Source of the DNA: Agrobacterium tumefaciens
GTDB taxonomy: Bacteria; Pseudomonadota; Alphaproteobacteria; Rhizobiales; Rhizobiaceae
Length of the DNA stretch: 64,000 nt
Assembly (NCBI GenBank): GCA_025559845.1
Contig: CP048469.1
Span: forward strand, 744,001 to 808,000
Direction of reading: 5' to 3'
In this document: positions 35,145 through 46,389 of the stretch, piece by piece
Layout: every line of letters begins with the position of its first letter
How positions within the stretch are numbered: position 1 is the first letter of the stretch
The notes under the pieces: model-generated
Seen by the model: the letters and a program-made list of their open reading frames with translations, nothing else
Database searches by the model: none
Told to the model about the DNA's origin: nothing
Program-made: the position numbers and the translations under genes

Positions 35145-35333
35145 GGGAGTACCGCCAACTGTTCGGATGCTCCTTAATAACGGAGGAGCACGGCAAGCGC
35201 CAATTCATTTCCGTGAAGCGTTCATGAGAAAAACTGCACGAAGAAGTGCCGCCTTGCCGTTAAATTGGCCAAACCTGTGGTGCGGAACGATGAATCTGTT
35301 TCTCATCGAACCGCACCAAGGTGCGGAAAGGAC

Positions 35334-36771
<1,438 letters not shown>

Positions 36772-36775
<4 letters not shown>

Positions 36776-37236
36776 TCTCCGTCACCTTTCGGCGGCCATT
36801 CGGTGGTGTCGTGGTCGGGATGTTGATAGGACATGATCTCCGACTCCTCGACACTCTGTTCAATGGCTGGTTTGTGGAACAGATGGTCGATCCACGGCAT
36901 GCGCATGTGCACATTCACCTGGACCTGTGGTTCAACCTGCTCCGGATGATCGAAAGCGCCGATGGCGATCTCCACCCCGCCGGGATAATGATAGGTCAGA
37001 GGCGTGCCGCATTTGTTGCAGAAGCCGCGATGGATTTTCTTGGAAGACCGGAACAGTGAAGGCTGACCGCGTGTCCAGACCAGATGTGCCTGATCGGCGG
37101 TCACCAGCGCGCCGAAGAAATTGCCGAAATGTTTCTGGCACATGCGGCAATGGCAGATCGATGGTCGGCCAATCTTGCCGGCATGAAAACGAACGGCGCC
37201 GCACTGGCACCCACCGGAAAATCCGCTGTCGCTCAT
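36772..37236 (-). CDS. GFA family zinc-binding protein, copy 2
   Basis: A 154-aa paralogue with GGCQCGAVRFH, CHCRMCQKHFGNF and CNKCGTPLTY, the full set of zinc cysteines. All three copies end in a similar HPDHDT.xWPP sequence, which supports origin by tandem duplication. The start overlaps the copy-3 stop by four bases. The substrate is unknown. Confidence 0.9.
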
Positions 37237-37709
37237 GACTTTTTCTCCGGGGGCCAGTTTTCAGTGTCGTGATCGGGGTGCTGATAGGAAACGAGATCGG
37301 CGAGAAATGGAACCGCCTCGAAATCATCAGGCGTATCATGGCCAGGCAATTCCGGGAGATGATCGACAAAAGCGATTTTTGCTTCCGTGCCATATTGCAG
37401 CGTGGGCGGGAACAGCGCCGGATCATCGAAGGCGCCAGCCGCCACGGCGACACCATCCGGTGCTTCATAGGTCAAGGGTGTGCCACAATCGGCGCAGAAA
37501 CCGCGTTTGACGACGCTGGAGGACTGAAAACGCTTCGGTTCTCCCCGCGTCCAGCGGAAATCGGCCTTGCGAACGGAAACGAGAGGCGCGTAATAAGCGC
37601 CGAACGCCTTCTGGCACATACGGCAATGGCAGATGGAACTGTCGCTGAGATCGCCGTCAGCGCGAAAACGCACGGCCCCGCACTGGCACCCGCCGGTATA
37701 GACAGTCAT
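37233..37709 (-). CDS. GFA family zinc-binding protein, copy 3
   Basis: A 158-aa paralogue with GGCQCGAVRFR, CHCRMCQKAFGAY and CADCGTPLTY. I start it at ATG 37709 (MTVYTGGCQ), which follows GGAGG; the frame is open seven codons further. It is the promoter-proximal gene of the GFA-GFA-GFA-pip operon and lies about 75 bp from the cysS stop. Confidence 0.9.
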   Translation of the reverse strand: MTVYTGGCQCGAVRFRADGDLSDSSICHCRMCQKAFGAYYAPLVSVRKADFRWTRGEPKRFQSSSVVKRGFCADCGTPLTYEAPDGVAVAAGAFDDPALFPPTLQYGTEAKIAFVDHLPELPGHDTPDDFEAVPFLADLVSYQHPDHDTENWPPEKKS

Positions 37710-37784
37710 GGTCGGTCCTCCTCTCGCCACTACCCCCGGCCTGTTCGGCCAGCCTAGTTGGCGGGAGGAAGCTTCGCAAGCGCG

Positions 37785-39170
37785 TTACCGCTTCATCTCC
37801 CAGCTCGTCGTGCGCTCGCCCGTCTCCTTGTCCTTGCCGTCCTTGAGCTGGATGCCTTTGGCAGAAAGTTCGTCGCGAATACGGTCCGCTTCGGCGAAAT
37901 TCTTTGCCTTCAGCATTTCAAGACGCATCTCGACGAGAGAATCGACCGCAGCCGCAATGGCCTCGTCCACCTCTGCCTTCTTCGGTAGAACGCCGAGCAA
38001 CGCGGCACTGGCGGCAAAAACGGCAAGCTTGGCGGGGTCATTATGGGCAGACTGTGCCAGCGCATGCAGTGCCTGCACGGCAGCAACCGTGTTGAGGTCG
38101 TCGGCAAGCGCGTCGAGAACAGTGCTGTCTGGCGCCGCATCGCTGGCTTCTGCAGCCGGCCATTTTGCCAGCAGACGTTCGGCTTCTTCCAGTCGTTTGA
38201 CGGAAAAATCGATGGGTTCGCGGTAATGGGTCATCAGCATCGCAAGGCGCAGCACGTCGCCCGGCCACTGGCGGCCGCCGAACTTGTCGGTGTGCAGCAA
38301 TTCGTAGATCGTCACGAAGTTGCCTTCTGACTTCGACATCTTGCGGCCTTCCACCTGCACAAAACCATTGTGCATCCAAACATTTGCCATGACATGCGTG
38401 CCGTGGGCGCAACGCGACTGGGCGATTTCATTTTCATGGTGCGGGAAGATCAGGTCGAGCCCGCCGCCGTGAATGTCGAAGACCTCGCCGAGATAGCGGC
38501 CGGACATTGCAGAGCACTCGATATGCCAGCCCGGACGGCCGCGCCCCCAGGGGCTTTCCCAGCCGGGTTCGTTATCGCTGGAAAGCTTCCAGAGTACGAA
38601 ATCGCCGGGGTTCTTTTTGTGAACATCGACGGCAATGCGCGCACCTGCCTGCTGCTCATCCAGGGGGCGCTTGGAAAGCTGGCCATAGTCTGCCATCGAC
38701 TTCGTATCGAAAAGAACTTCCCCGCTTGCCACATAGGCGTGACCACGTTCGATCAGCTTTTCGATGATATCGACCATCTGCGGAATGTTGTCAGTGGCGC
38801 GTGGTTCGACACTAGGCTCAAGGCAGCCGAGCGAGGCGACATCGTCATGGAACTGCTGCGCGGTCTTTTCGGTGACGGCATGGATCGCGTCGTTCAGCGG
38901 CAGGTGAGGGTAGTCGCGCAGCGCCCGTGCGTTGATTTTGTCGTCGACGTCGGTGATATTGCGGGCATAGGTAACCTGGCTCTCGCCATAAACATGCCGC
39001 AGCGCCCGGTAGAGAACGTCGAAGACGATGACCGGTCGCGCGTTGCCGATATGGGCGAAATCGTAGACGGTTGGGCCGCAGACATACATGCGCACATTGT
39101 TTGCGTCGATCGGCGTAAACTCCGCCTTTTCGCGGGTCAGCGTATTATAAAGCTTCAGGCGCGCGGACAT
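37785..39170 (-). CDS. cysS: Cysteinyl-tRNA synthetase
   Basis: A 461-aa class I aminoacyl-tRNA synthetase. HIGN in [12 protein letters not shown] is the first signature, and KMSKSEGN the second. Zinc-binding cysteine and histidine residues lie in [10 protein letters not shown] and in the later [11 protein letters not shown] and [18 protein letters not shown] blocks. The start at [18 protein letters not shown], behind GGAGAC, is the family's usual one; the longer open frame is not. It charges tRNA-Cys in the cytoplasm. Confidence 0.96.
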   Translation of the reverse strand: MSARLKLYNTLTREKAEFTPIDANNVRMYVCGPTVYDFAHIGNARPVIVFDVLYRALRHVYGESQVTYARNITDVDDKINARALRDYPHLPLNDAIHAVTEKTAQQFHDDVASLGCLEPSVEPRATDNIPQMVDIIEKLIERGHAYVASGEVLFDTKSMADYGQLSKRPLDEQQAGARIAVDVHKKNPGDFVLWKLSSDNEPGWESPWGRGRPGWHIECSAMSGRYLGEVFDIHGGGLDLIFPHHENEIAQSRCAHGTHVMANVWMHNGFVQVEGRKMSKSEGNFVTIYELLHTDKFGGRQWPGDVLRLAMLMTHYREPIDFSVKRLEEAERLLAKWPAAEASDAAPDSTVLDALADDLNTVAAVQALHALAQSAHNDPAKLAVFAASAALLGVLPKKAEVDEAIAAAVDSLVEMRLEMLKAKNFAEADRIRDELSAKGIQLKDGKDKETGERTTSWEMKR

Positions 39171-39377
39171 GCATGTCTCCTCGTAACCGGTATCACTTGC
39201 CGGGCCGGAGCGTTTGTCTTCAGCGTTTTTGAGACGAAAACGATCTGGCCGGCCATCAAGCCAGCAAAAATGTTTCAGCAGCAGGTGCAGATCGTCGTTT
39301 TCATGACTTGCGTTATGGCGCGGCGGCAATCTTCGGTCAAGGGTATCGTCACCAGCTTGGCTGACTGCCGGAATATT

Positions 39378-40118
39378 TTATTCCGGCTGCCGATAGTCCG
39401 AGAATTTTCCGTCTCTGACGACGAACAGCTTGCCGGTTTCCTTCAGTTCAGGAGACGCGAGTGGCAGAATGGCGGCCGCGACCTCGGAAGGATGCGGCAC
39501 TGTGGCCGGATCTTCGCCGGGCATGGCCTGCGCGCGCATGGCCGTGCGGGTCGCACCTGGATTGATGCTGTTGATGCGAAGCGGCGTGTTCTGCGTTTCG
39601 GCCGCCCAGGTACGGGCAAGTGCTTCCACGGCAGCTTTTGAGGTGGAATAAACACCCCAGAAGGGGCGACAGGAATGCGCGGCCCCGGATGACAGGATCA
39701 GCGCACGGCCGGCATCGGATTTGAGCAGCAGCGGTTCGACCGAACGGATCAGGCGCCAGGTTGCGGTGACATTGATTGTCATGACCTTTTCGAAGACCTT
39801 GGCCTCGATATGTCCGACCGGCGAGATGACGCCGAGAACACCGGCATTGGCAACCAGAATATCGAGTTTGCCCCAGCGTTCGTAGATATTCGCACCGAGT
39901 GCATCGATGGCGTTCATATCGGCAAGATCGAAGGGCACAAGCGTCGCTGTGCCGCCTACGGCCTTGATCGCATCATCGAGTTCTTCAAGCCCACCGACCG
40001 TGCGGGCACAGGCGATGACATGGGCGCCGGCCTTGGCAAGCTCCAGCGCGGTGAAATAGCCGATGCCGCGTGATGCACCAGTCACAAGCGCGATCTTGCC
40101 GTTAAGGTCCATGGTCAT
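39378..40118 (-). CDS. SDR family oxidoreductase
   Basis: A 246-aa short-chain dehydrogenase/reductase. NAD(P) binding is shown by TGASRGIG, NAG by VANAGVLG, and the catalytic Ser and YxxxK by LSSGAAHSCRPFWGVYSTSKAA. The substrate is not identifiable. ATG 40118 is preceded by GGGGGGAG. It lies beyond the purF terminator, so it has its own promoter. Confidence 0.92.
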   Translation of the reverse strand: MTMDLNGKIALVTGASRGIGYFTALELAKAGAHVIACARTVGGLEELDDAIKAVGGTATLVPFDLADMNAIDALGANIYERWGKLDILVANAGVLGVISPVGHIEAKVFEKVMTINVTATWRLIRSVEPLLLKSDAGRALILSSGAAHSCRPFWGVYSTSKAAVEALARTWAAETQNTPLRINSINPGATRTAMRAQAMPGEDPATVPHPSEVAAAILPLASPELKETGKLFVVRDGKFSDYRQPE

Positions 40119-40217
40119 GATGTCTCCCCCCGATTGAATTGCACGTCTTTTACGAAGCGGCGGCCTGCTGCCGCAAGCGATCAAAACGTCGCATGCGATC
40201 ATCCTCATCGCAGGCAA

Positions 40218-40249
40218 CAAAAAAGCGGCCACCGAGTACGGTGGCCGCT
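40218..40249 (-). terminator. Rho-independent terminator of purF
   Basis: On the minus strand AGCGGCCACC pairs with GGTGGCCGCT (10-bp stem, 6-base loop), followed by six T. It lies just past the purF stop and reads away from it. Confidence 0.9.
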
Positions 40250-40264
40250 GATTGGTCTGGAATA

Positions 40265-41758
40265 TCAGCCGTTGCTGGCCAGCACGGAAATCTTGCTGCC
40301 GAGCGACTCGCCGTTCTTGTCGAGAAGGCGCGTCGGATAGTCACCGGTGAAGTAATGGTCGGTGAACTGCGGGCGGGCCGGATTACGATCTTCGCCACCA
40401 ACAGCGCGGTAGAGGCCGTCGATCGACAGGAAAGCCAGCGAATCGACGCCGATGAATTTCGCCATGGCGTCAACGTCGGCATACTGGTTGGCCAGAAGCT
40501 TGTCGGCGTCCGGCGTGTCGATGCCGTAGAAGTCCGGATGGAAAATCATCGGGCTGGCAACGCGGATATGAACTTCCTTTGCGCCAGCTTCGCGGATCAT
40601 CTGCACGATCTTGACCGAAGTGGTGCCGCGCACGATGGAATCGTCCACCAGAACGACGCGCTTGCCTTCGATCATTGCCCGGTTGGCAGAGTGCTTGAGC
40701 TTCACGCCGAAGGCGCGGATCTGCTGCGTCGGCTCGATGAAGGTGCGGCCGACATAGTGGTTGCGGATGATGCCGTATTCAAACGGAATGCCGCTCTGCT
40801 GCGCAAAACCGAGCGCTGCAGGCGTGCCGCCATCGGGAACCGGGACAACGACGTCTGCTTCGAGCGGCGCTTCCTTGGCAAGGTTGATGCCCATGTTCTT
40901 GCGCGTCGTATAGACGTTGCGGCCACCAACGACGGAGTCGGGACGGGCGAAATAGACGTATTCGAACAGGCAAAGACGCTCGGGCTGCGGCTTCGTGGGC
41001 TTGCGGGCGTCGATGGTAATCGAGCCATCAGGCTGGATTTCGCAGATGATGACTTCGCCGTTTTCAACGTCACGAACGAATTTCGCACCGATGATGTCAA
41101 GAGCGCAGGTCTCTGAGCAGAAGATCGGCTTGCCGTCGAGTTCACCCATGACGAGCGGACGAATGCCGATTGGATCGCGTGCGGCAATCAGCTTCGTGCG
41201 GGTCATGGCCAGCATCGAATAACCGCCTTCCATCTGGCGGATGGCGTCGATAAAGCGGTCGGCTGTCGAGCTGTGGCGCGAACGGGCAATCAGATGCAGA
41301 ACGACTTCGGTGTCCGAAGTAGACTGACAGATGGCGCCGGTGGCGATGATCTGGCGGCGAAGCGTCAGGCCGTTGGTGAAGTTGCCGTTATGGGCAATCG
41401 AGATGCCGCCTTCTTCCAGTTCGGCAAACAGTGGCTGCACGTTGCGCATAGCCACTTCGCCGGTGGTGGAATAACGGGTGTGGCCGATGGCCATCGAACC
41501 GGGCAGACGGGCAAGGGTTGCGGGATCGGTATAGTGATCGCCGACGAGGCCCATATGGCGTTCCTGATGGAAACGCTTGCCATCGAAGGAGACGATGCCG
41601 GCAGCTTCCTGACCACGATGCTGCAAAGCGTGCAGACCAAGCGCTGTCAGGGTCGAGGCATCGGGATGCCCGAGAATGCCGAACACACCGCATTCTTCAT
41701 GCAGCGTATCGCCGTCGATCTCTTCGTTGAACGTGGAATGCGAAAGCGGCTCAATCAT
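40265..41758 (-). CDS. purF: Amidophosphoribosyltransferase
   Basis: A 497-aa enzyme that makes phosphoribosylamine from PRPP and glutamine, the first step of purine synthesis. C23 in EECGVFGILG becomes the N-terminal catalytic cysteine after propeptide removal. The PRPP motif is RVVLVDDSIVRGTT. Length and domain order (Ntn glutaminase then phosphoribosyltransferase) are usual. cvpA lies upstream on the same strand, as in other bacteria, and a strong terminator follows. Confidence 0.96.
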   Translation of the reverse strand: MIEPLSHSTFNEEIDGDTLHEECGVFGILGHPDASTLTALGLHALQHRGQEAAGIVSFDGKRFHQERHMGLVGDHYTDPATLARLPGSMAIGHTRYSTTGEVAMRNVQPLFAELEEGGISIAHNGNFTNGLTLRRQIIATGAICQSTSDTEVVLHLIARSRHSSTADRFIDAIRQMEGGYSMLAMTRTKLIAARDPIGIRPLVMGELDGKPIFCSETCALDIIGAKFVRDVENGEVIICEIQPDGSITIDARKPTKPQPERLCLFEYVYFARPDSVVGGRNVYTTRKNMGINLAKEAPLEADVVVPVPDGGTPAALGFAQQSGIPFEYGIIRNHYVGRTFIEPTQQIRAFGVKLKHSANRAMIEGKRVVLVDDSIVRGTTSVKIVQMIREAGAKEVHIRVASPMIFHPDFYGIDTPDADKLLANQYADVDAMAKFIGVDSLAFLSIDGLYRAVGGEDRNPARPQFTDHYFTGDYPTRLLDKNGESLGSKISVLASNG

Positions 41759-41837
41759 TCGGCTTGCCCTTGCTCTCTTACCAAAAAAAGAAAGACCTGT
41801 CCGGCGAGCATGTCTCCGGGGCGGTCTGTCTGTTGTC

Positions 41838-41888
41838 GTGCTAGATATTTAGCACAAATAGCGCGCCTTGCATGCATTGCAAGGCGCG
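41838..41888 (-). promoter_or_regulatory. Two palindromes in the cvpA-purF gap
   Basis: CGCGCCTTGCA (41862-41872) pairs with TGCAAGGCGCG (41878-41888), an 11-bp stem with 5-base loop. Beside it GTGCTA (41838-41843) pairs with TAGCAC (41850-41855). The strong stem could end or attenuate the cvpA transcript, or fold in the purF leader; the smaller one may be a protein site. Confidence 0.5.
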
Positions 41889-41896
41889 ACACTGTG

Positions 41897-42484
41897 TCAA
41901 TTATTTGTAGCCGGTGGATTTGTTGCCGGCACATCTTCGGCCGGCGTCTGCGCCGAAGCCGGTTCCTGCTGCTTTCCGAGGATGCGAGCGCGGATCTGCG
42001 GCTCAATGTCCTCCGGCAGAACGGCCTCCAGCTTGCCGACCAGCCCGTCCAGGAACGGCTTGGACTTGGCCTGCGTGACCCATTCGGGCTGTGTCTTCAC
42101 GTCAACCAGCCAGTTCCAGAAGGCAACGGCGACGACCAGCAGAAGAAGGCCGCGTGCCGCACCGAACAGGAAGCCCAGCGTGCGGTCGAGTGCACCGATG
42201 CGGCTGTCGATGATGAAATCGGCAATCCGCGAGGTGATGAAGGAAATAACGATAAGCGCCACGAGAAAGACAACGGCTGCAGAGCCGGCGATGGCGATCT
42301 TGTCGTCATCGGTATAGTTGCGCGCATAAGGCAACACGACCGGGTAGAGATAATAAGCCGCTGCAACCGAGCCGGCCCAGCTCGCGATGGACAGGATTTC
42401 CCGGGAAAAACCGCGCACCATTGCAAGAATAGCGGAGAAAAGAACAACGGCGATAACGATGCCGTCGAAAATTGTAATGGGCAT
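41897..42484 (-). CDS. cvpA: CvpA family membrane protein
   Basis: A 195-aa protein with four hydrophobic helices (MPITIFDGIVIAVVLFSAILAMVRGFSREILS and onward) and a Pro/Ala-rich C-terminal tail. The FSREILS motif is typical of CvpA, named for colicin V production and usually found upstream of purF. The precise biochemical role is not known. It lies about 140 bp before purF. Confidence 0.92.
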   Translation of the reverse strand: MPITIFDGIVIAVVLFSAILAMVRGFSREILSIASWAGSVAAAYYLYPVVLPYARNYTDDDKIAIAGSAAVVFLVALIVISFITSRIADFIIDSRIGALDRTLGFLFGAARGLLLLVVAVAFWNWLVDVKTQPEWVTQAKSKPFLDGLVGKLEAVLPEDIEPQIRARILGKQQEPASAQTPAEDVPATNPPATNN

Positions 42485-42573
42485 ATACCAACTCCGGAGG
42501 TGCGACGCCTTGTCAGGCGCTGCCTTGCCAATTTTGCGATCCTCTTACACCACTGTTCTGCCGGGCGAAAGGA

Positions 42574-43980
42574 TCAATATTCGTCGTCCTCAGCCTGCTT
42601 GAACCGGTTACCCGAACCGGCGATGCGCGCCACAAGGTCGGGCAGGCTTTCAATTTCCGTCCAGCGCCCCTTGGCGCCTTTCGCCAATTCAGCCGAAGCG
42701 GAAGGCAGAAGTGCGGCGGGGAACCCGAGTTTCTCCGCTTCTTTCAATCTTTGGACCGTGTGTGCAACAGGTCGAACCGCGCCGGACAGGCTGATTTCGC
42801 CGAAATAGACGCAATCGGCAGGCAGGGCAAGACCGGCGAGCGATGAAACCAGTGCAGATGCGATGGCCATGTCGGCGGCGGGCTCCGATATCCGGTAGCC
42901 GCCCGCGACATTGAGATAGACATCGTGCTGTCCAAGCTTGACGCCACAATGAGCCTCGAGAACGGCCAGAATCATGGCAAGTCGTGAGGAATCCCAACCG
43001 ACGACGGCACGTCGCGGCGTGCCGAGCGAAGTCGGCGCGACCAGTGCCTGTACCTCCACCAGCACGGGGCGTGTCCCTTCAATTCCGGCAAAGACTGCAG
43101 CCCCCGGAGATTTCTCATTGCGTTCGCCAAGGAAGAGTTCCGACGGGTTCGAAACTTCCCGCAGGCCGCGATCCGACATCTCGAAAACGCCGATCTCGTC
43201 TGTCGGGCCAAAGCGGTTCTTCACGGTACGAAGGATTCGGTAGTGATGACCTCGATCGCCTTCAAAGTAGAGAACAGCATCGACCATATGCTCGACCACG
43301 CGCGGACCGGCGATCTGGCCTTCCTTGGTAACATGGCCCACGAGAACCATTGTGGTGCCCGTCTGCTTGGCGAACCGGATCATCGCCTGAACGCCGGTGC
43401 GAACCTGGGTCACGGTGCCGGGTGCAGAATCGGCGGTATCGCTCCAAAGTGTCTGAATGGAATCGATGATCACGAGATCGGGCCGCTTGCCCTCGGAAAT
43501 CGTCGCCAGGATGTCCTCGACGTTGGTTTCCGCTGCCAGCAGCACGTCCGTCTCAGCCGCGCCGAGACGCTGGGCACGCAACCGAACCTGCGCTACGGCT
43601 TCTTCGCCCGATACGTAGATGATGCGATGGTTGCGCCGCGAAAGAGCTGCGGCGGCCTGCATCAGAAGCGTCGATTTGCCGATGCCGGGATCGCCGCCTA
43701 TCAGCACCGCCGAACCACGTACGAACCCGCCACCGGTCGCCCGGTCAAGCTCGCTGATGCCGGTTGGAATGCGCGGCGCTTCCTCGATTTCGCCGGACAG
43801 GGAGGTGAGGGTGACAGGCTTGCCCTTCTTCGGCATTTTGCCGGGCCCGGAGCCGATGCCACCCATCGGATCTTCTTCGACAATGGTGTTCCACCCACCG
43901 CAACCGTCGCATTTACCCGCCCAGCGGGTGTGAACCGTGCCGCAGTTCTGGCACACGAATTGGGTCTTGGCTTTGGCCAT
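42574..43980 (-). CDS. radA: DNA repair protein RadA
   Basis: A 468-aa recombination ATPase that promotes branch migration. The N-terminal C4 zinc finger is CQNCGTVHTRWAGKCDGCGGW. Walker A is GGDPGIGKST, the RadA-specific motif is VKNRFG, and the Lon-protease-like C-terminal domain follows. The start gives the normal MAKAKTQFVCQNCG. It is transcribed towards cvpA, with 89 bp between them. Confidence 0.96.
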   Translation of the reverse strand: MAKAKTQFVCQNCGTVHTRWAGKCDGCGGWNTIVEEDPMGGIGSGPGKMPKKGKPVTLTSLSGEIEEAPRIPTGISELDRATGGGFVRGSAVLIGGDPGIGKSTLLMQAAAALSRRNHRIIYVSGEEAVAQVRLRAQRLGAAETDVLLAAETNVEDILATISEGKRPDLVIIDSIQTLWSDTADSAPGTVTQVRTGVQAMIRFAKQTGTTMVLVGHVTKEGQIAGPRVVEHMVDAVLYFEGDRGHHYRILRTVKNRFGPTDEIGVFEMSDRGLREVSNPSELFLGERNEKSPGAAVFAGIEGTRPVLVEVQALVAPTSLGTPRRAVVGWDSSRLAMILAVLEAHCGVKLGQHDVYLNVAGGYRISEPAADMAIASALVSSLAGLALPADCVYFGEISLSGAVRPVAHTVQRLKEAEKLGFPAALLPSASAELAKGAKGRWTEIESLPDLVARIAGSGNRFKQAEDDEY

Positions 43981-44096
43981 ATTACGGGCAAGTCTCCTGC
44001 GGGGTGATAAGCGGCATCATTGGAACAAATGCGGAACTTTGTTCTCCGATAAACGCCTGCCGGAGAATTTGCAAGCCTGCGCTGTCATGGACAGCG

Positions 44097-45272
44097 TCAG
44101 TCCTCGTCAACCAGATATTGCCGTTCGTAACGCAATCCGAGCCCGGTCAGCAGTTCGTAGCCGATCGTCCCGGCGGCATGTGCGACCTCGTCGACAGGCA
44201 CGTTCGGGCCGAAAAGCTCGATATAGTCGCCCGCGCGCACAGCATTCTCGGGAATGTCGGTCACATCGAAGATGGTGAGGTCCATCGTCACACGTCCTGC
44301 CACCGGCGCCTTGTGCCCATTAATGACGCCATAGGCGCCACCATGGCCCATTTCCCGCAGCGGAATCCCTGAGCCGGAAAGCGAACGCTGATAACCGTCC
44401 GCATAGCCGACCGAGGCAATCGCAAGACGGCTGGCGCGCTTCAGTAGGAAAGTGCCGCCATAGCTGACCGTCTGGCCTTCGCCCGCTTCGCGGATCTGGA
44501 TGATGCGCGCTTCGGCTTTCGCGACCGGGCGCATTGGATTTTTGACGCCGTTGACGGCTTCGCCACCGTAGACGGCAATGCCGGGGCGGGTGAGATCGAA
44601 GTGATAGTCCGGCCCGAGAAAGATACCGGCCGATGCGGAGAGGCTTGATTCGATACCTTCGAAAGCGGCGCTAACCTGCCGGAATGATTCGAGCTGCACC
44701 TTGTTCATCGGCGCGGAAGGGGTATCGCCACAGGCGAGGTGGGACAGCACCAGAACCGGGTCGAAACTGGCCGGACGTGTCACATCGCTGGCGAGAAACA
44801 ACGCATCGTCAAGCGGCAGACCAAGCCGGTTGAAACCGGTATCGATATGCAGGGCGCAAGGGTGTTCGCCGCGTTCCGCAACGGTTCCCATCCAGAAGGA
44901 AAGCTGCTCTTCAGATGCGATGACGGGCACGAGATCATTGTCGAAAACCTGTCGTTCCTGGCCCGGCCAGATACCTGACAGCACGAAGATGCGTGCCTCC
45001 GGCGCGTAGGAGCGCAGCGTTGCGCCTTCTGCGACCGTTGCCACGAAGAAGTCGCGTGCACCGGCGTGGTATAGCGTTGAACCGCAATCCTCGATGCCGA
45101 GGCCGTAAGCGTCAGCCTTCACGACGGCTGCCGTGCGTGCTTTGCCGGATCGCCTTTTCATGTCGCGCCAGTTATCCGCCAGCGCGCCGAGATCGATGGT
45201 CAGCCTCAGCGGCGCATAGTCGAATGCGTCGGTATCTGTTTCGGTAAAGGTCGTGTCGAGCTCGTCTGTCAT
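44097..45272 (-). CDS. alr: Alanine racemase
   Basis: A 391-aa PLP enzyme supplying D-alanine for peptidoglycan. The PLP lysine is K52 (AVVKADAYGLG) and the catalytic tyrosine lies in the SYGGTFLLKR block. The first about 24 residues form an extra polar, Asp/Thr-rich N-terminus. alr-radA-cvpA-purF is a common rhizobial order. The gene is divergent from the AraC regulator. Confidence 0.95.
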   Translation of the reverse strand: MTDELDTTFTETDTDAFDYAPLRLTIDLGALADNWRDMKRRSGKARTAAVVKADAYGLGIEDCGSTLYHAGARDFFVATVAEGATLRSYAPEARIFVLSGIWPGQERQVFDNDLVPVIASEEQLSFWMGTVAERGEHPCALHIDTGFNRLGLPLDDALFLASDVTRPASFDPVLVLSHLACGDTPSAPMNKVQLESFRQVSAAFEGIESSLSASAGIFLGPDYHFDLTRPGIAVYGGEAVNGVKNPMRPVAKAEARIIQIREAGEGQTVSYGGTFLLKRASRLAIASVGYADGYQRSLSGSGIPLREMGHGGAYGVINGHKAPVAGRVTMDLTIFDVTDIPENAVRAGDYIELFGPNVPVDEVAHAAGTIGYELLTGLGLRYERQYLVDED

Positions 45273-45441
45273 GCCATGCGTCCGGGTTGGTTGGAACCGG
45301 CGCGACCCTACAGCATCAGCCCGGAAATCGGAATCGATTTTCGAAGGGAGCGATCCATGGATTCAATGGGATAGAGGAGCCCGCCGGAGCCCCAGCACTT
45401 TTGTTCAAGACGGTGGCGGGCGATTGGAGTAAAACCCGTTC

Positions 45442-46299
45442 ATGGACAATGTCTCGCAGGAACAGGCCATCGATGTCATGCCGCTCGCTGCGGCGGAAAC
45501 CACGCGCTTTTGGCGCGATGGTCGATTCGACGATATGGAATGTCTGAGCGCGACGTTTCTGACACACGAATATTCGCCGCATGCCCATGAGACCTTTTCA
45601 ATCGGTGCCATCGAAAGCGGCTCGCAGATTTCCACCATTCAAGGCACGACCGAGCAAACGGGGCCGGGGCATCTTTACCTGATCAACCCCGGTGAAATCC
45701 ACGATGGCGCTCCCGGTGGTGGCGGTTATCGCTATCGAATGATCTATCCGGATATGGGGCTGTTGCGGGCTGTGCTGGAAGACGTCACTGGCAGAGCTTT
45801 TCACGGGACGCCCTATTTCCCAAGCTTCCTGCCTTATGACCCGCAGATGGCGGCGGCTTTTCAGGTTGCACATCGCCGCCTGGAAGGACGCTCCGGCGCG
45901 CTGGAGGCGGATGAGGGCATGTTCTCGGTGCTGGCTGAGCTCTTTCGCAGACACGGCGGTGCCATAATCCTGCCCGTGGAAACACGTGAACGGACGGCGG
46001 TTTACCGAGCGCGGGACTATCTTGCCGACAATTATGAAACCGATATTGGCCTTGAGGAACTGGCAGCGGTCGCCGGTCTCAGCCGAGCGCATCTTATTCG
46101 GGCGTTCCGCAAGCAGTTTTTCATCACGCCTCATGCCTTTCTCACGGATATTCGTGTTCGAAAGGCGAGGAAGCTGCTGCGGGGCAGGGAGAGCCTTGCA
46201 GATGTCGCTGCGCTTTGCGGGTTTGCCGACCAGGCGCATTTTACCCGCCATTTCAAGGCGCGCACTGGTGTGACACCTGGGCAGTTCCGCGCTGCCTGA
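45442..46299 (+). CDS. AraC family transcriptional regulator
   Basis: A 285-aa regulator. The N-terminal cupin-like ligand domain carries HAHETFSIG, and the two helix-turn-helix motifs of the AraC domain lie at about 190-285 (LEELAAVAGLSRAHLIRAFRKQF, then LADVAALCGFADQAHFTRHFKARTGVTPGQ). It lies 90 bp upstream of azlC in the same direction, so control of azlCD is likely though not shown. AraC proteins of this type often sense small amino-acid-like compounds. Confidence 0.9.
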   Translation: MDNVSQEQAIDVMPLAAAETTRFWRDGRFDDMECLSATFLTHEYSPHAHETFSIGAIESGSQISTIQGTTEQTGPGHLYLINPGEIHDGAPGGGGYRYRMIYPDMGLLRAVLEDVTGRAFHGTPYFPSFLPYDPQMAAAFQVAHRRLEGRSGALEADEGMFSVLAELFRRHGGAIILPVETRERTAVYRARDYLADNYETDIGLEELAAVAGLSRAHLIRAFRKQFFITPHAFLTDIRVRKARKLLRGRESLADVAALCGFADQAHFTRHFKARTGVTPGQFRAA

Positions 46300-46389
46300 A
46301 GGTTGGTCCCAGCGGCCACCCATGTCACTTTCGTTCAATACGCGGCCGGTTTCGAGGAATAGAGGCAATCTCCTGAAAGGGAGGACGCC

